Notes: generated from the letters alone by a model not told the origin. A stretch of DNA of 19,850 nt from CAYSBK01 sp964429265 (GCA_964429265.1 CAYSBK010000027.1:1-19850); one strand, 5' to 3'; numbered from the stretch's first letter, positions 1-6,646 are shown. Translations and numbers: made by a program.

Positions 1-70
1 AGGTCAAAATGCACCTAACTCGTTATGACAAAAGCACTTACGACGTTTGGACACCCGATGCGATGGGACA

Positions 71-90
71 AAACAAACCCAAACAAACCC
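71..90. repeat. 10-bp perfect tandem duplication
   Basis: The decamer AAACAAACCC occurs twice back to back. It lies in the 161-bp stretch left of the tRNA gene, where I see no convincing gene. A 10-bp palindrome (CCCGCGCGGG, 111-120) and a short hairpin (CATCC-CACA-GGATG, 123-136) follow. None of these has a U-tract that would make it a standard terminator for the tRNA transcript. Function unknown; it could be chance in low-complexity sequence. Confidence 0.5.
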
Positions 91-161
91 AATTTCCCGC
101 CGCGACCCACCCCGCGCGGGACCATCCCACAGGATGTCAAAAATCCCCGCACCACCGCCGA

Positions 162-232
162 AGCGGGTGGGGGGAATCGAACCCCCGTGACCAGCTTGGA
201 AGGCTGGGGCTTTACCACTAAGCTACACCCGC
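162..232 (-). tRNA. tRNA-Gly (anticodon UCC)
   Basis: The reverse complement folds into a full cloverleaf. The acceptor stem is GCGGGTG/CACCCGC, the D arm GCTTAGTGGTAAAGC, the anticodon stem CCAGC/GCTGG around loop CTTCCAA (anticodon TCC), the variable loop TCAC, and the T arm GGGGG-TTCGATT-CCCCC. The discriminator base is T, as expected for bacterial tRNA-Gly. The 3' CCA is not encoded and must be added by the CCA-adding enzyme. The gene is transcribed away from proA, and a good promoter sits about 40 nt upstream. Identity and boundaries are read directly from the sequence. Confidence 0.97.
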
Positions 233-238
233 GCACAT

Positions 239-267
239 TTGATTGTGCGACGATAAACCGTTACAAT
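239..267 (+). promoter_or_regulatory. Candidate sigma70 promoter for proA
   Basis: TTGATT (239-244), a 17-bp spacer and TACAAT (262-267) match the -35 and -10 consensus at 4/6 and 5/6 positions. The predicted start near 274 would leave a leader of about 40 nt before the proA ATG. It overlaps head-on with the tRNA-Gly promoter on the other strand. Inferred from sequence only. Confidence 0.5.
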
Positions 268-277
268 TCGGCTGATT

Positions 278-305
278 ATTATACCGGCAACGCCGGGCTT
301 GTAAA
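278..305 (-). promoter_or_regulatory. Candidate sigma70 promoter for tRNA-Gly
   Basis: On the minus strand TTTACA (305-300), a 16-bp spacer and a perfect TATAAT (283-278) form a strong sigma70-type promoter. Predicted initiation near 271 gives a leader of about 39 nt before the tRNA 5' end. The spacer contains an inverted repeat, CCGGC-AAC-GCCGG (284-296), which might be an operator or might be chance. The proA promoter lies face to face with it. Confidence 0.65.
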
Positions 306-315
306 CGAGTGAACT

Positions 316-1599
316 ATGACAATCAGCCAAATCGCACAACGCGCAAAGGCCGCCTCAATCAGGCTCGCCGCCCTGAAAACCCAGACCAAGAACAACGCCC
401 TGCGCGAGATCGCCCGCGCGCTGACCGCCCACGCCGACCGCATTGTCGCCGCAAACCGCCGGGACCTCGAAAACGCCCGCAACAACAACCTCGCCGCCCC
501 GCTGCTCAAACGCCTCAACTTCGACCGCGACAAGCTCAACGCCGTCGTCGCCGGCATCGAAAGCCTCATAAACCTTGACGACCCCGTCGGCAGGGTGCTC
601 TCAGCCACCGAACTCGACCAGGGCCTGCGGCTCTACAAGGTAACCTGTCCCATCGGCGTGATAGGCGTGATCTTCGAATCCCGCCCCGATGCACTCGTTC
701 AGATTTCCACGTTGTGCCTGAAAAGCGGCAACGCCGTATTGCTGAAAGGCGGCAGCGAGGCCGAGCATACGAACACCGCCCTGGCGGAAATCATTTCGGC
801 CGCCGGCGAAAAGGCAGGCCTGCCCGCCGCCTGGCTGCAACTGCTCCACACCCGCCAGGACGTCGCCGAGATGCTCGAGTTGGACCAATATATCGACCTG
901 GTTGTGCCTCGCGGCTCCAACCGGTTCGTTCGCTACATTATGGAGCACACCAACATCGCCGTCCTGGGTCACGCCGACGGTGTCTGTCACGTTTACGTCC
1001 ACGCCGCCGCCGATATCGATATGGCCGTCAAAATCACCGTCGATTCCAAGTGCCAGTACGTCGCCGTCTGCAACGCCGCCGAAACCCTGCTTGTCGATGA
1101 AAAGATCGCCCCGCGATTCCTGCCCGCGGTAAAAGAAGCCCTGGAATCAAGAGGCGTTCGCCTTCGCGGCTGTGAAAAGACGCGCTCGATAATAGACGTT
1201 GAACCGGCATCGGAGGATGACTGGTCAACCGAGTACCTGGACTTGATTCTGTCGGTCAAGGTCGTCGCCGGCCTCGACGAGGCCGTCGAGCATATCAACC
1301 GCTTCGGCTCGGGCCATACAGATACGATTATCACCGCCGATGCCGACGCCGCCGAGCGTTTTATGGACCTTGTGGATTCCGCCGACGTCTTCTGGAACGC
1401 AAGCACCAGGTTCAGCGACGGCTACCGCTACGGCCTCGGCGCCGAAGTCGGCATAAGCACGAACAAGCTGCACGCCCGCGGACCCGTCGGCCTGGAAGGA
1501 CTGGTCATATACAAGTGGAAACTCTACGGAAACGGCCAGATCGTCGCAGATTACTGCGGCCCGAACGCCCGCAGCTTTACACATAAGAAACTCGAATAA
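316..1599 (+). CDS. proA: Gamma-glutamyl phosphate reductase ProA
   Basis: ProA reduces gamma-glutamyl phosphate with NADPH to glutamate semialdehyde, the second step of proline synthesis, in the cytoplasm. The 427-residue product spans the full family length. It shows the aldehyde-dehydrogenase-like fold signatures: the N-terminal cofactor-domain segment VIGVIFESRPD (about 115-125), the nucleophile Cys252 in VCNAAETLL, and the C-terminal block around FSDGYRYGLGAEVGIST (about 366-382) with the GPVGLEGL segment. The start is the ATG at 316; no strong Shine-Dalgarno is visible. Its partner proB is not in the window, so proline genes are not clustered here. Its last codon and stop (GAATAA) are also the first bases of the sequence repeated after the N gap. 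Codon choice is C-rich at third positions, whereas many genes further right favour G. Confidence 0.96.
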   Translation: MTISQIAQRAKAASIRLAALKTQTKNNALREIARALTAHADRIVAANRRDLENARNNNLAAPLLKRLNFDRDKLNAVVAGIESLINLDDPVGRVLSATELDQGLRLYKVTCPIGVIGVIFESRPDALVQISTLCLKSGNAVLLKGGSEAEHTNTALAEIISAAGEKAGLPAAWLQLLHTRQDVAEMLELDQYIDLVVPRGSNRFVRYIMEHTNIAVLGHADGVCHVYVHAAADIDMAVKITVDSKCQYVAVCNAAETLLVDEKIAPRFLPAVKEALESRGVRLRGCEKTRSIIDVEPASEDDWSTEYLDLILSVKVVAGLDEAVEHINRFGSGHTDTIITADADAAERFMDLVDSADVFWNASTRFSDGYRYGLGAEVGISTNKLHARGPVGLEGLVIYKWKLYGNGQIVADYCGPNARSFTHKKLE

Positions 1600-1693
1600 A
1601 TATCGTTAATGAACATGGCCGGCAGCGGTGTCAAAAACAAAGAACCCCCGGCCGATAGGTTGGATGTGTTCGGCGAAGACTTCGCAGGCAAGC
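1594..1693. repeat. First copy of ~100-bp duplication ending at assembly gap
   Basis: This 100-bp segment starts with the last codon and stop of proA and runs exactly to the N gap. It matches 1704-1800 with about 10 substitutions and 3 gapped bases by hand alignment, roughly 87% identity. The first 14 and last 31 bases are identical. The exact abutment on the gap suggests overlapping variant contig ends rather than a real tandem repeat. Confidence 0.9.
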
Positions 1694-1703
1694 NNNNNNN
1701 NNN
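1694..1703. other. Assembly gap (10 N)
   Basis: Ten Ns mark a scaffold join. The true distance is unknown, and because the flanks are near-copies of each other the real gap may be negative (an overlap). Any reading frame drawn across it is meaningless. Confidence 0.99.
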
Positions 1704-1800
1704 GAATAAATATCGTTGATGAGTACGGCCGAGCGGTGTCGAGACTAAAGAACCCCCGGCCGATGGGTCGATGTGTTCGGCGAAGACTTCGCAGGCAAGC
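1704..1800. repeat. Second copy of ~100-bp duplication
   Basis: This 97-bp partner of 1594-1693 begins immediately after the Ns with GAATAAATATCGTT, which corresponds to the proA stop region in copy 1. It continues into the infC 3' flank. Both copies keep a possible stem formed by a GGCCG-type element near the left end and CCGGCC in the middle, so the region could be a structured spacer between the convergent proA and infC genes. Confidence 0.9.
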
Positions 1801-1805
1801 CTGCG
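1790..1805. terminator. Short perfect hairpin after infC
   Basis: CGCAGGC-AA-GCCTGCG is a perfect inverted repeat 9 nt beyond the infC stop codon, overlapping a second palindrome, GCGAAG-A-CTTCGC. Lying between convergent genes it could stop transcription from either side. Neither strand carries a following T-run, so it is not a classical intrinsic terminator. Confidence 0.3.
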
Positions 1806-1814
1806 TTCAACGTG

Positions 1815-2330
1815 CTACGTGGGCACCAGCAGCAGTTTCATCCGGCGGCCCGCCATCTTGGCCGGCTGCTCGACCTTCGACATCTCCTGCAGAGATTCGG
1901 TGACCCGGTCCAGTATTTCGTAGCCCTTTTCCTTGTGGAGCATCTGCCTGCCCCTGAAGAAAACGGTGAACTGGACCTTGTGGCCTTTTTCGAGAAACTC
2001 CCTGGCGTGTTTGAGCTTGATCTCCAGGTCGTGGTGGTCGGTTTCCGGCCGCAGGCGGATTTCCTTCAGGGTCATCGCGTGCTGGTGATGCTTCTTCTGG
2101 GCCTCCCTGAATTTCCGCTTTTGCTGATACAGATACTTGCCATAATCCATTATCCTGCAAACGGGCGGGTCGCTGTTGGGGGCCACTTCCACCAGGTCCA
2201 GTCCCGCTTCGCGGGCCCGGCTGATGGCCTCGGTGCGGTCGACCAAGCCGACCTGGTTGTTCGATTCGTCGATGAGACGAACGGTACGAGCCTTGATCCT
2301 CTCGTTAACCCTTAAACTCTTTCTGGCTAT
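1815..2330 (-). CDS. infC: Translation initiation factor IF-3
   Basis: IF-3 binds the 30S subunit, prevents premature 50S joining and proofreads the start codon. From the first canonical-type start (TTG at 2246) the protein lacks part of its N-terminal domain. Reading upstream in the same frame gives SLRVNERIKARTVRLIDESN, the conserved IF-3 N-terminus, followed by GLVDRTEAISRAREAGLDLV and the C-terminal domain (KKHHQHAMTLKEIRLRP, RGRQMLHKEKGYEIL). No ATG, GTG or TTG lies further upstream before the in-frame stop. An ATA at 2330-2328 is preceded by AGGTGA with 6 nt spacing, giving 171 residues, the normal IF-3 length. Rare starts (AUU and similar) are well known for infC and allow autoregulation by IF-3 itself. 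The ATA overlaps the thrS TAG stop, implying translational coupling. No rpmI or rplT follows. The gene identity is certain; the ATA start is inferred but well supported. Confidence 0.93.
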   Translation of the reverse strand: MARKSLRVNERIKARTVRLIDESNNQVGLVDRTEAISRAREAGLDLVEVAPNSDPPVCRIMDYGKYLYQQKRKFREAQKKHHQHAMTLKEIRLRPETDHHDLEIKLKHAREFLEKGHKVQFTVFFRGRQMLHKEKGYEILDRVTESLQEMSKVEQPAKMAGRRMKLLLVPT

Positions 2331-4321
2331 AGCGAATCACCTGCCTTTCTGTTATCCGGGACTTCAAGTTGCGTTCGGCTGCCCGACGGTGCCGCGGCAT
2401 CGGGCGGAAAACTAAGGTCCGCAGTCTTCTCGGCGATTTTCGCCTTTGCCATCTCCACGAACCGGTCGACGGCCACCACCCTGCTGTCGTTCAGTCCTCT
2501 TGTTCTGACGTTTACGGTGGCCTGCCGGGCCTCTTTCGGGCCGACGACAAGCATATATGGTATCTTTTCGGCGTGAGCCTTCACGATTTTGGCGCCGATT
2601 TTTTCGTCCGACAGGTCGATGTCGCACCGCAAGCCGGCCTGCCTGAGACGCTGGCGGACGGCGACGGCGTAATCATTCGATTTTTCGCTTATGGTAAGTA
2701 CGCGTGCGTGCAGTGGTGACAGCCACAACGGGAAGTTCGCCGCGTAGTGCTCGATGAGTATTCCGATGAATCGCTCGAAGGACCCGAGTACGGCACGATG
2801 AATCATTACGGGATTTTTTTCCGTGTTGTCGGCGTCTGTATAGACCAGGTTGAAACGCTGCGGCATAGAAAAGTCGAGCTGGATGGTTCCGAGTTGCCAG
2901 GACCTTTTCAGGCAATCGGTGACGTGGAAATCTATTTTCGGGCCGTAGAACGCGCCGTCTCCTTCGTTTGTCTGGTAGGTGATATTCTTCAGTGCCAGGG
3001 CGTTTTTGAGCGCGCCGGTTGATATGTCCCAGATTTCGTCGGAGCCTATGTGCTTTTCGGGCTTGGTGGAAAGCTCGACGTGAAAATCTTCGAAGCCGAA
3101 GGCGCGGTAGACCTCGAAGATAAGCTCGATGACGCCGACGATTTCGTCCTCGACCTGTTCGGGCAGGCAGAAGATATGCGCGTCGTCCTGGGTGAATTTC
3201 CTGACCCTGAAAAGCCCGTGCATAACGCCGCTGGCTTCGTGGCGGTGGACCAGGCCGAACTCGGCGATTCTCATCGGGAACTCCCGGTAAGAGTGCTTTC
3301 TTGTTTTATATACCAGGCAGCCGCCCGGGCAGTTCATCGGCTTGATCGCATAGTCGGTGTCGTCGAAGCTGGTGAAGTACATATTTTCCTTGTAGTTGTC
3401 CCAGTGGCCGCTTCTGTGCCACAGTTGCTTGTTAAGGATAATAGGGGTCTGGATTTCCTGGTAGCCGTAGTTATCATTTACGGTTCGCAGGAATTGCATT
3501 ATTTCGCGCCAGATGATCATCATTTTTGGGTGCATAAAGGCAAAGCCAGGCCCTTCCTCGTGGAAGCTGAAGAGATCGAGTTGTTTACCGAGGACGCGGT
3601 GGTCGCGTTTTTTCGCCTCTTCGAGTCTCTTGAGGTAATCGTCGAGCTGTTTTTTCGTGGGCCAGGCGGTGCCGTAGACCCGCTGGAGCATTTTCTGGGT
3701 GGGGTCGCCGTGCCAGTAAGCGCCGGCCACCGACATAATTTTGAAGCTTCCGATTCTTGCGGTGCTTGGGACGTGCGGTCCGCGGCAGAGGTCTTCGAAG
3801 CCGTCACCCTGGCAATAGAAACTGATGGTTTGGCCTTGGGCGCGCTTGATGTTGTCGGTCTTGTACCTGTCGCCGGCCATTCTGGCCAGTGCCTGGTCGC
3901 GTGACATTTCCTTTCTTACGAAGGGCAGGTCGGCATCGGCGATTTGCCGCATTTTTTCCTCGATTCTGGGAAAATCCTCGGGCCTTATCGGCTGGTCGAG
4001 GTCGATATCGTAGTAGAAGCCGTCCTGCACGGTCGGGCCGTAGACAAGTTTTGCATCGGGCCAGAGTTCGCAGATTGCCTGGGCCATCACGTGTGCGCAG
4101 CTATGTCGCAACACGTCGAGTCCTCTGGGGTCGTCGGCGGTTACTATGTTGATGTCTGCGTCGGCGGTTATGGGCGTTGAGAGGTCGCAGAGTTGACCGT
4201 TGATTTCGGCGGCCACGGCCGCTTCGGCGAGCTTCGGGCCGATCATTTGAGCGAGCTGCTGGGCGGTAGTTCCGTCAGCAACTTCGGTTATGCTGCCATC
4301 CGGCAGTCTAACTTTTGCCAT
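2327..4321 (-). CDS. thrS: Threonyl-tRNA synthetase
   Basis: ThrRS charges tRNA-Thr and edits mis-acylated Ser-tRNA(Thr). At 664 residues it has the full bacterial layout. The TGS domain (about 1-62) is followed by the editing domain with His73 and His77 in HSCAHVMA and Cys179/His183 in DLCRGPH. The class II catalytic core carries zinc ligands Cys331 (MNCPGG), His382 (DDAHIF) and His508 (VMIHRA), and motif 3 around GSFERFIGILIEHY. The anticodon-binding domain occupies about 535-632. The residue after NCPG is Gly where E. coli has His. About 30 extra residues (635-664) follow the anticodon domain; their codons contain the infC Shine-Dalgarno, and the TAG stop overlaps the infC ATA. The ATG at 4321 has only a weak ribosome-binding site. 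A strong promoter lies about 65 nt upstream. Confidence 0.97.
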   Translation of the reverse strand: MAKVRLPDGSITEVADGTTAQQLAQMIGPKLAEAAVAAEINGQLCDLSTPITADADINIVTADDPRGLDVLRHSCAHVMAQAICELWPDAKLVYGPTVQDGFYYDIDLDQPIRPEDFPRIEEKMRQIADADLPFVRKEMSRDQALARMAGDRYKTDNIKRAQGQTISFYCQGDGFEDLCRGPHVPSTARIGSFKIMSVAGAYWHGDPTQKMLQRVYGTAWPTKKQLDDYLKRLEEAKKRDHRVLGKQLDLFSFHEEGPGFAFMHPKMMIIWREIMQFLRTVNDNYGYQEIQTPIILNKQLWHRSGHWDNYKENMYFTSFDDTDYAIKPMNCPGGCLVYKTRKHSYREFPMRIAEFGLVHRHEASGVMHGLFRVRKFTQDDAHIFCLPEQVEDEIVGVIELIFEVYRAFGFEDFHVELSTKPEKHIGSDEIWDISTGALKNALALKNITYQTNEGDGAFYGPKIDFHVTDCLKRSWQLGTIQLDFSMPQRFNLVYTDADNTEKNPVMIHRAVLGSFERFIGILIEHYAANFPLWLSPLHARVLTISEKSNDYAVAVRQRLRQAGLRCDIDLSDEKIGAKIVKAHAEKIPYMLVVGPKEARQATVNVRTRGLNDSRVVAVDRFVEMAKAKIAEKTADLSFPPDAAAPSGSRTQLEVPDNRKAGDSL
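2337..2342 (-). promoter_or_regulatory. Shine-Dalgarno that fixes the infC ATA start
   Basis: The minus strand reads AGGTGA here, 6 nt before the ATA at 2330. It lies inside the last codons of thrS. No comparable site precedes the internal TTG at 2246, so it supports the non-canonical start. Confidence 0.7.
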
Positions 4322-4384
4322 AGTTTGCCCGGCGTTAAGAAGCCCTTCAGATGATTCGGGTTTTGCGCATCAAGTTGTTTCGAA

Positions 4385-4412
4385 AGTATACAGCGGGGGG
4401 GACGGTTGTCAA
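4385..4412 (-). promoter_or_regulatory. Near-consensus sigma70 promoter for thrS-infC
   Basis: The minus strand has a perfect TTGACA (4412-4407), a 16-bp spacer and TATACT (4390-4385). Predicted initiation near 4378 leaves a leader of about 57 nt, too short for a T-box riboswitch. The spacer contains a run of seven C/G (4395-4401). The remaining part of the 4322-4520 intergenic region shows no gene. Confidence 0.75.
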
Positions 4413-4520
4413 GCGCCGTTTGGGCGGTTGGGGGAACAAAAAATGCAGAGGCCGTTGGTGAAGAAAGCCGGTGGCCGTGTCGGTTGCGGTGACAGGCCAG
4501 GTGTTTCGGGCGGCGATGGT

Positions 4521-5414
4521 TCACCAGGGGATGTAGCAGTTGTAGTGTCGGTAGAACAAGCCGATAGTTCGCATCGCGATGATGGCGACGACCTGAACGG
4601 CGAGATTCAGACCCAGTCGGCCGATCGTGTGGAGCAGGTCGGCCTGGCCGAACTGGCGGGTGTGGTATTCCAGCAGGGCTACAGCCAGCAGCAGTACAAA
4701 GGTGGTCAGGTACGGCACCGGTGCCTTGCGTATGGGGACCAGGAGGTAATCGGGCCTGAGCAGGGTTATGTCCCTTCCGACGGCGGTTGCCAATATCGCC
4801 ATCGGAAACAGAAGCAGTCCCGCGACGAAGAACAGCTGCAGAAGCAGCCTGGGTCCCAGTTCGAGGCGCCACATATTGTGAATGGTTATGCCTTTATCCT
4901 GCAGCAGCGCCAGCGTGGCGATGAACGGCAGCCAGAGCAGAAACAGTGTTACAAAGAAGACGAAGAAGGGCCTGATAATGTTCCAGAAGAAGCCCAGGGC
5001 CGTGCCGAACTCTATCTGCGGCAGCTTGTCGATTTCGAAGGCGGTTTCGTAGATGAGGTTGAGGTAGAAGCCGAACAGCCAGCCCCACGTTACCACTGCG
5101 GCGACGCGATTGATGCAGCAGACGGCGTTGGCAAGGAAGAACCTGAAGCAGACCAAGGCGGCGACAAAGACCAGAGCGGTGGCGTTTTCCGGGTCGACGA
5201 ACAGTTTCCAGCTATCGACAAAGGCGGCCTTCCAAAAACCAGGCAGGGGCTCTTCCAGTTCGACTTTTTGCTCGATTTTTTGAGGTGTTTCGTAATTCCG
5301 CGAGGGGATGATGAAAAGCTGGCCGCAGGACTGGCACCTTGCGCGCTTACCGACGTGCTTGTCGTCAAATGCTATCAGATTATCACAGCTTGGGCAGTTG
5401 AACTGGATCGTCAT
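4521..5414 (-). CDS. Zinc-ribbon multi-pass membrane protein, function unknown
   Basis: I do not recognise a named family. The 297-residue protein starts with a cytoplasmic-type zinc ribbon, CPSC (Cys7, Cys10) and CQSC (Cys27, Cys30), separated by a short linker. A charged spacer (about 40-58) leads into a membrane domain with about six hydrophobic segments: roughly 78-98, 103-122, 146-172, 190-213, 233-250 and 266-288. Such an N-terminal ribbon on a membrane domain is common in Planctomycetota-like proteomes, but its role is not established. Its ATG overlaps the pilT stop as ATGA, so the two are probably translationally coupled and transcribed from the pilT promoter. That arrangement suggests, but does not prove, a role with the PilT ATPase. 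The distance to thrS and the separate thrS promoter indicate that the unit ends here. Confidence 0.85.
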   Translation of the reverse strand: MTIQFNCPSCDNLIAFDDKHVGKRARCQSCGQLFIIPSRNYETPQKIEQKVELEEPLPGFWKAAFVDSWKLFVDPENATALVFVAALVCFRFFLANAVCCINRVAAVVTWGWLFGFYLNLIYETAFEIDKLPQIEFGTALGFFWNIIRPFFVFFVTLFLLWLPFIATLALLQDKGITIHNMWRLELGPRLLLQLFFVAGLLLFPMAILATAVGRDITLLRPDYLLVPIRKAPVPYLTTFVLLLAVALLEYHTRQFGQADLLHTIGRLGLNLAVQVVAIIAMRTIGLFYRHYNCYIPW

Positions 5415-6553
5415 ACGCTGACCTGCTTCATTGCGTCAACGAAGCTGGTGAGGTTGTTCGCCCATTTTTTTGCTTCGAGCAGGTCGACCTGGTCGGTTTT
5501 TACGAGGTATGCGAGATGGCGTTCGAGGGTTATCATTTTCTCGTCGGGCTTGTTCTGTGTTTTGGTCTGGAGTTGTGAATAGAGCTGCTCGATCTTTCCG
5601 GTCCTGATGAGGTTTGCGCAGGCGTAGTTATTGTTTAGTATCTCCATGGCGACGACGCGTCCGTTGCCGTCTTTTCTGGGGATGAGCTTCTGGCTGATGA
5701 TATATCGCAGGCCGAGCGAGAGCTGGTTTCTGACCTCGGCCTGTCTTTCGGGGGGGAAGTAATCGAGAATTCTCGTTACGGTGCCGGTGGCATCGCGTGT
5801 GTGGAGGGTTGAGAAGACCAGGTGGCCGGTTTCGGCGGCCATAAGCGTCATTGAAATGGTTTCGGGGTCTCTCATTTCGCCCACGAAGATGACGTCGGGG
5901 TCCTCGCGGAGCATTGCGCGGAGGCCGTCTATAAACGACTTTACGTCCCTGCCGACCTCCCGCTGGGAGATGAGCGAGTATTTCTGCTGGAAGATGTACT
6001 CAATGGGGTCCTCGACGGTTATGATTCGCACCGCGCTTTTCTCGCTTATGCGGTCTATGAGGGAAGCGATGGTGGTGGACTTACCGGCACCGGTGATACC
6101 GGTCAGCAGGACCAGTCCCTGCTTTCGCTCGACGATATCGCGCCAGACATCGTTAGGGAAACCGATGGTTTCGACCTTGGGTATGTCCATTGACAGTGCG
6201 CGTATGGCCGCAGCGATACCATCGTTTTCGTAGAAGACGTTTATGCGGAACTGGAGCGAGCCGAGCCTGTAGGAGCAATCGACGCTGTGGTTGCGTTTGA
6301 GTCTTTCGAGGTTTGCGTCACTGACCAGCGGATAGATGAGGCGTTTGGCGGTATCGGGGGTGACACGGAGGCCCTTGAGCTTAACGAGGTTTCCGTCGAT
6401 GCGGTAGGCGGGCGGGGCGCCGACCTTGATGTGGAGGTCGGAGACGCGCATAGCTCCTCTCTGCTCGAAGTAGTTCAGCATATCGAGGATGCTGAGCTTG
6501 CCGAGGTTTTCGGTCGCGTAGACCTTGTCGTCCGGCTTGTAGTTTCCCGTCAT
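5411..6553 (-). CDS. pilT: PilT-type type IV pilus retraction ATPase
   Basis: This is a secretion-superfamily hexameric ATPase that normally powers pilus retraction and twitching at the inner membrane. From the ATG at 6553 it has 380 residues, close to the family size. Visible motifs are an N-terminal PAS-like region (SDLHIKVGAPPAYRIDG, about 38-54), Walker A GITGAGKST (152-160), the Asp box ITVEDPIEY (178-186), Walker B DPDVIFVGEMRD (218-229) and the His box TGHLVFSTLHT (242-252). Near the C-terminus, ANLIRTGKIEQL resembles the NLIREGK segment typical of PilT rather than PilB. The frame stays open up to 6814, but that extension looks like non-coding sequence and would cross the promoter. No other pilus gene is in the window. 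The downstream membrane protein overlaps its stop by 4 nt. Confidence 0.92.
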   Translation of the reverse strand: MTGNYKPDDKVYATENLGKLSILDMLNYFEQRGAMRVSDLHIKVGAPPAYRIDGNLVKLKGLRVTPDTAKRLIYPLVSDANLERLKRNHSVDCSYRLGSLQFRINVFYENDGIAAAIRALSMDIPKVETIGFPNDVWRDIVERKQGLVLLTGITGAGKSTTIASLIDRISEKSAVRIITVEDPIEYIFQQKYSLISQREVGRDVKSFIDGLRAMLREDPDVIFVGEMRDPETISMTLMAAETGHLVFSTLHTRDATGTVTRILDYFPPERQAEVRNQLSLGLRYIISQKLIPRKDGNGRVVAMEILNNNYACANLIRTGKIEQLYSQLQTKTQNKPDEKMITLERHLAYLVKTDQVDLLEAKKWANNLTSFVDAMKQVSV

Positions 6554-6617
6554 AGGTTGGCTTGACCTGCAAACATTGTTCTTCCGACGCCGCTTGTGTC
6601 CGATTGGCCAGTACTTG

Positions 6618-6646
6618 ATTATACCACCTGCCGTGCCATTGGCGAA
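6618..6646 (-). promoter_or_regulatory. Candidate extended -10 promoter for pilT
   Basis: The minus strand reads TGGTATAAT (6626-6618), an extended -10 with a perfect TATAAT. A weak -35 (TTCGCC, 6646-6641) lies 17 bp upstream. Initiation near 6611 leaves a leader of about 58 nt to the pilT ATG at 6553, which supports that start over the longer reading frame. Confidence 0.6.

Noticed and set aside
123..140. Terminator or promoter (TTGACA on the minus strand) left of tRNA-Gly
   Set aside because: The hairpin has no following T-run in the right direction, and the TTGACA has no -10 at usable distance.
1628..1903. Plus-strand frame running across the N gap, and a related frame 1773-2315 containing FGEDFAGKPAF
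   Set aside because: One is translated through unknown bases; the other is antisense to infC and starts inside the duplicated spacer. No family resemblance.
4322..4384. T-box riboswitch in the thrS leader
   Set aside because: The leader from the predicted start is only about 57 nt and shows no specifier or antiterminator structure.
4290..5582. 430-codon plus-strand frame opposite the zinc-ribbon protein
   Set aside because: Gln/Gly/Asp-rich antisense shadow; the minus strand has a zinc ribbon, membrane helices and ATGA coupling with pilT.
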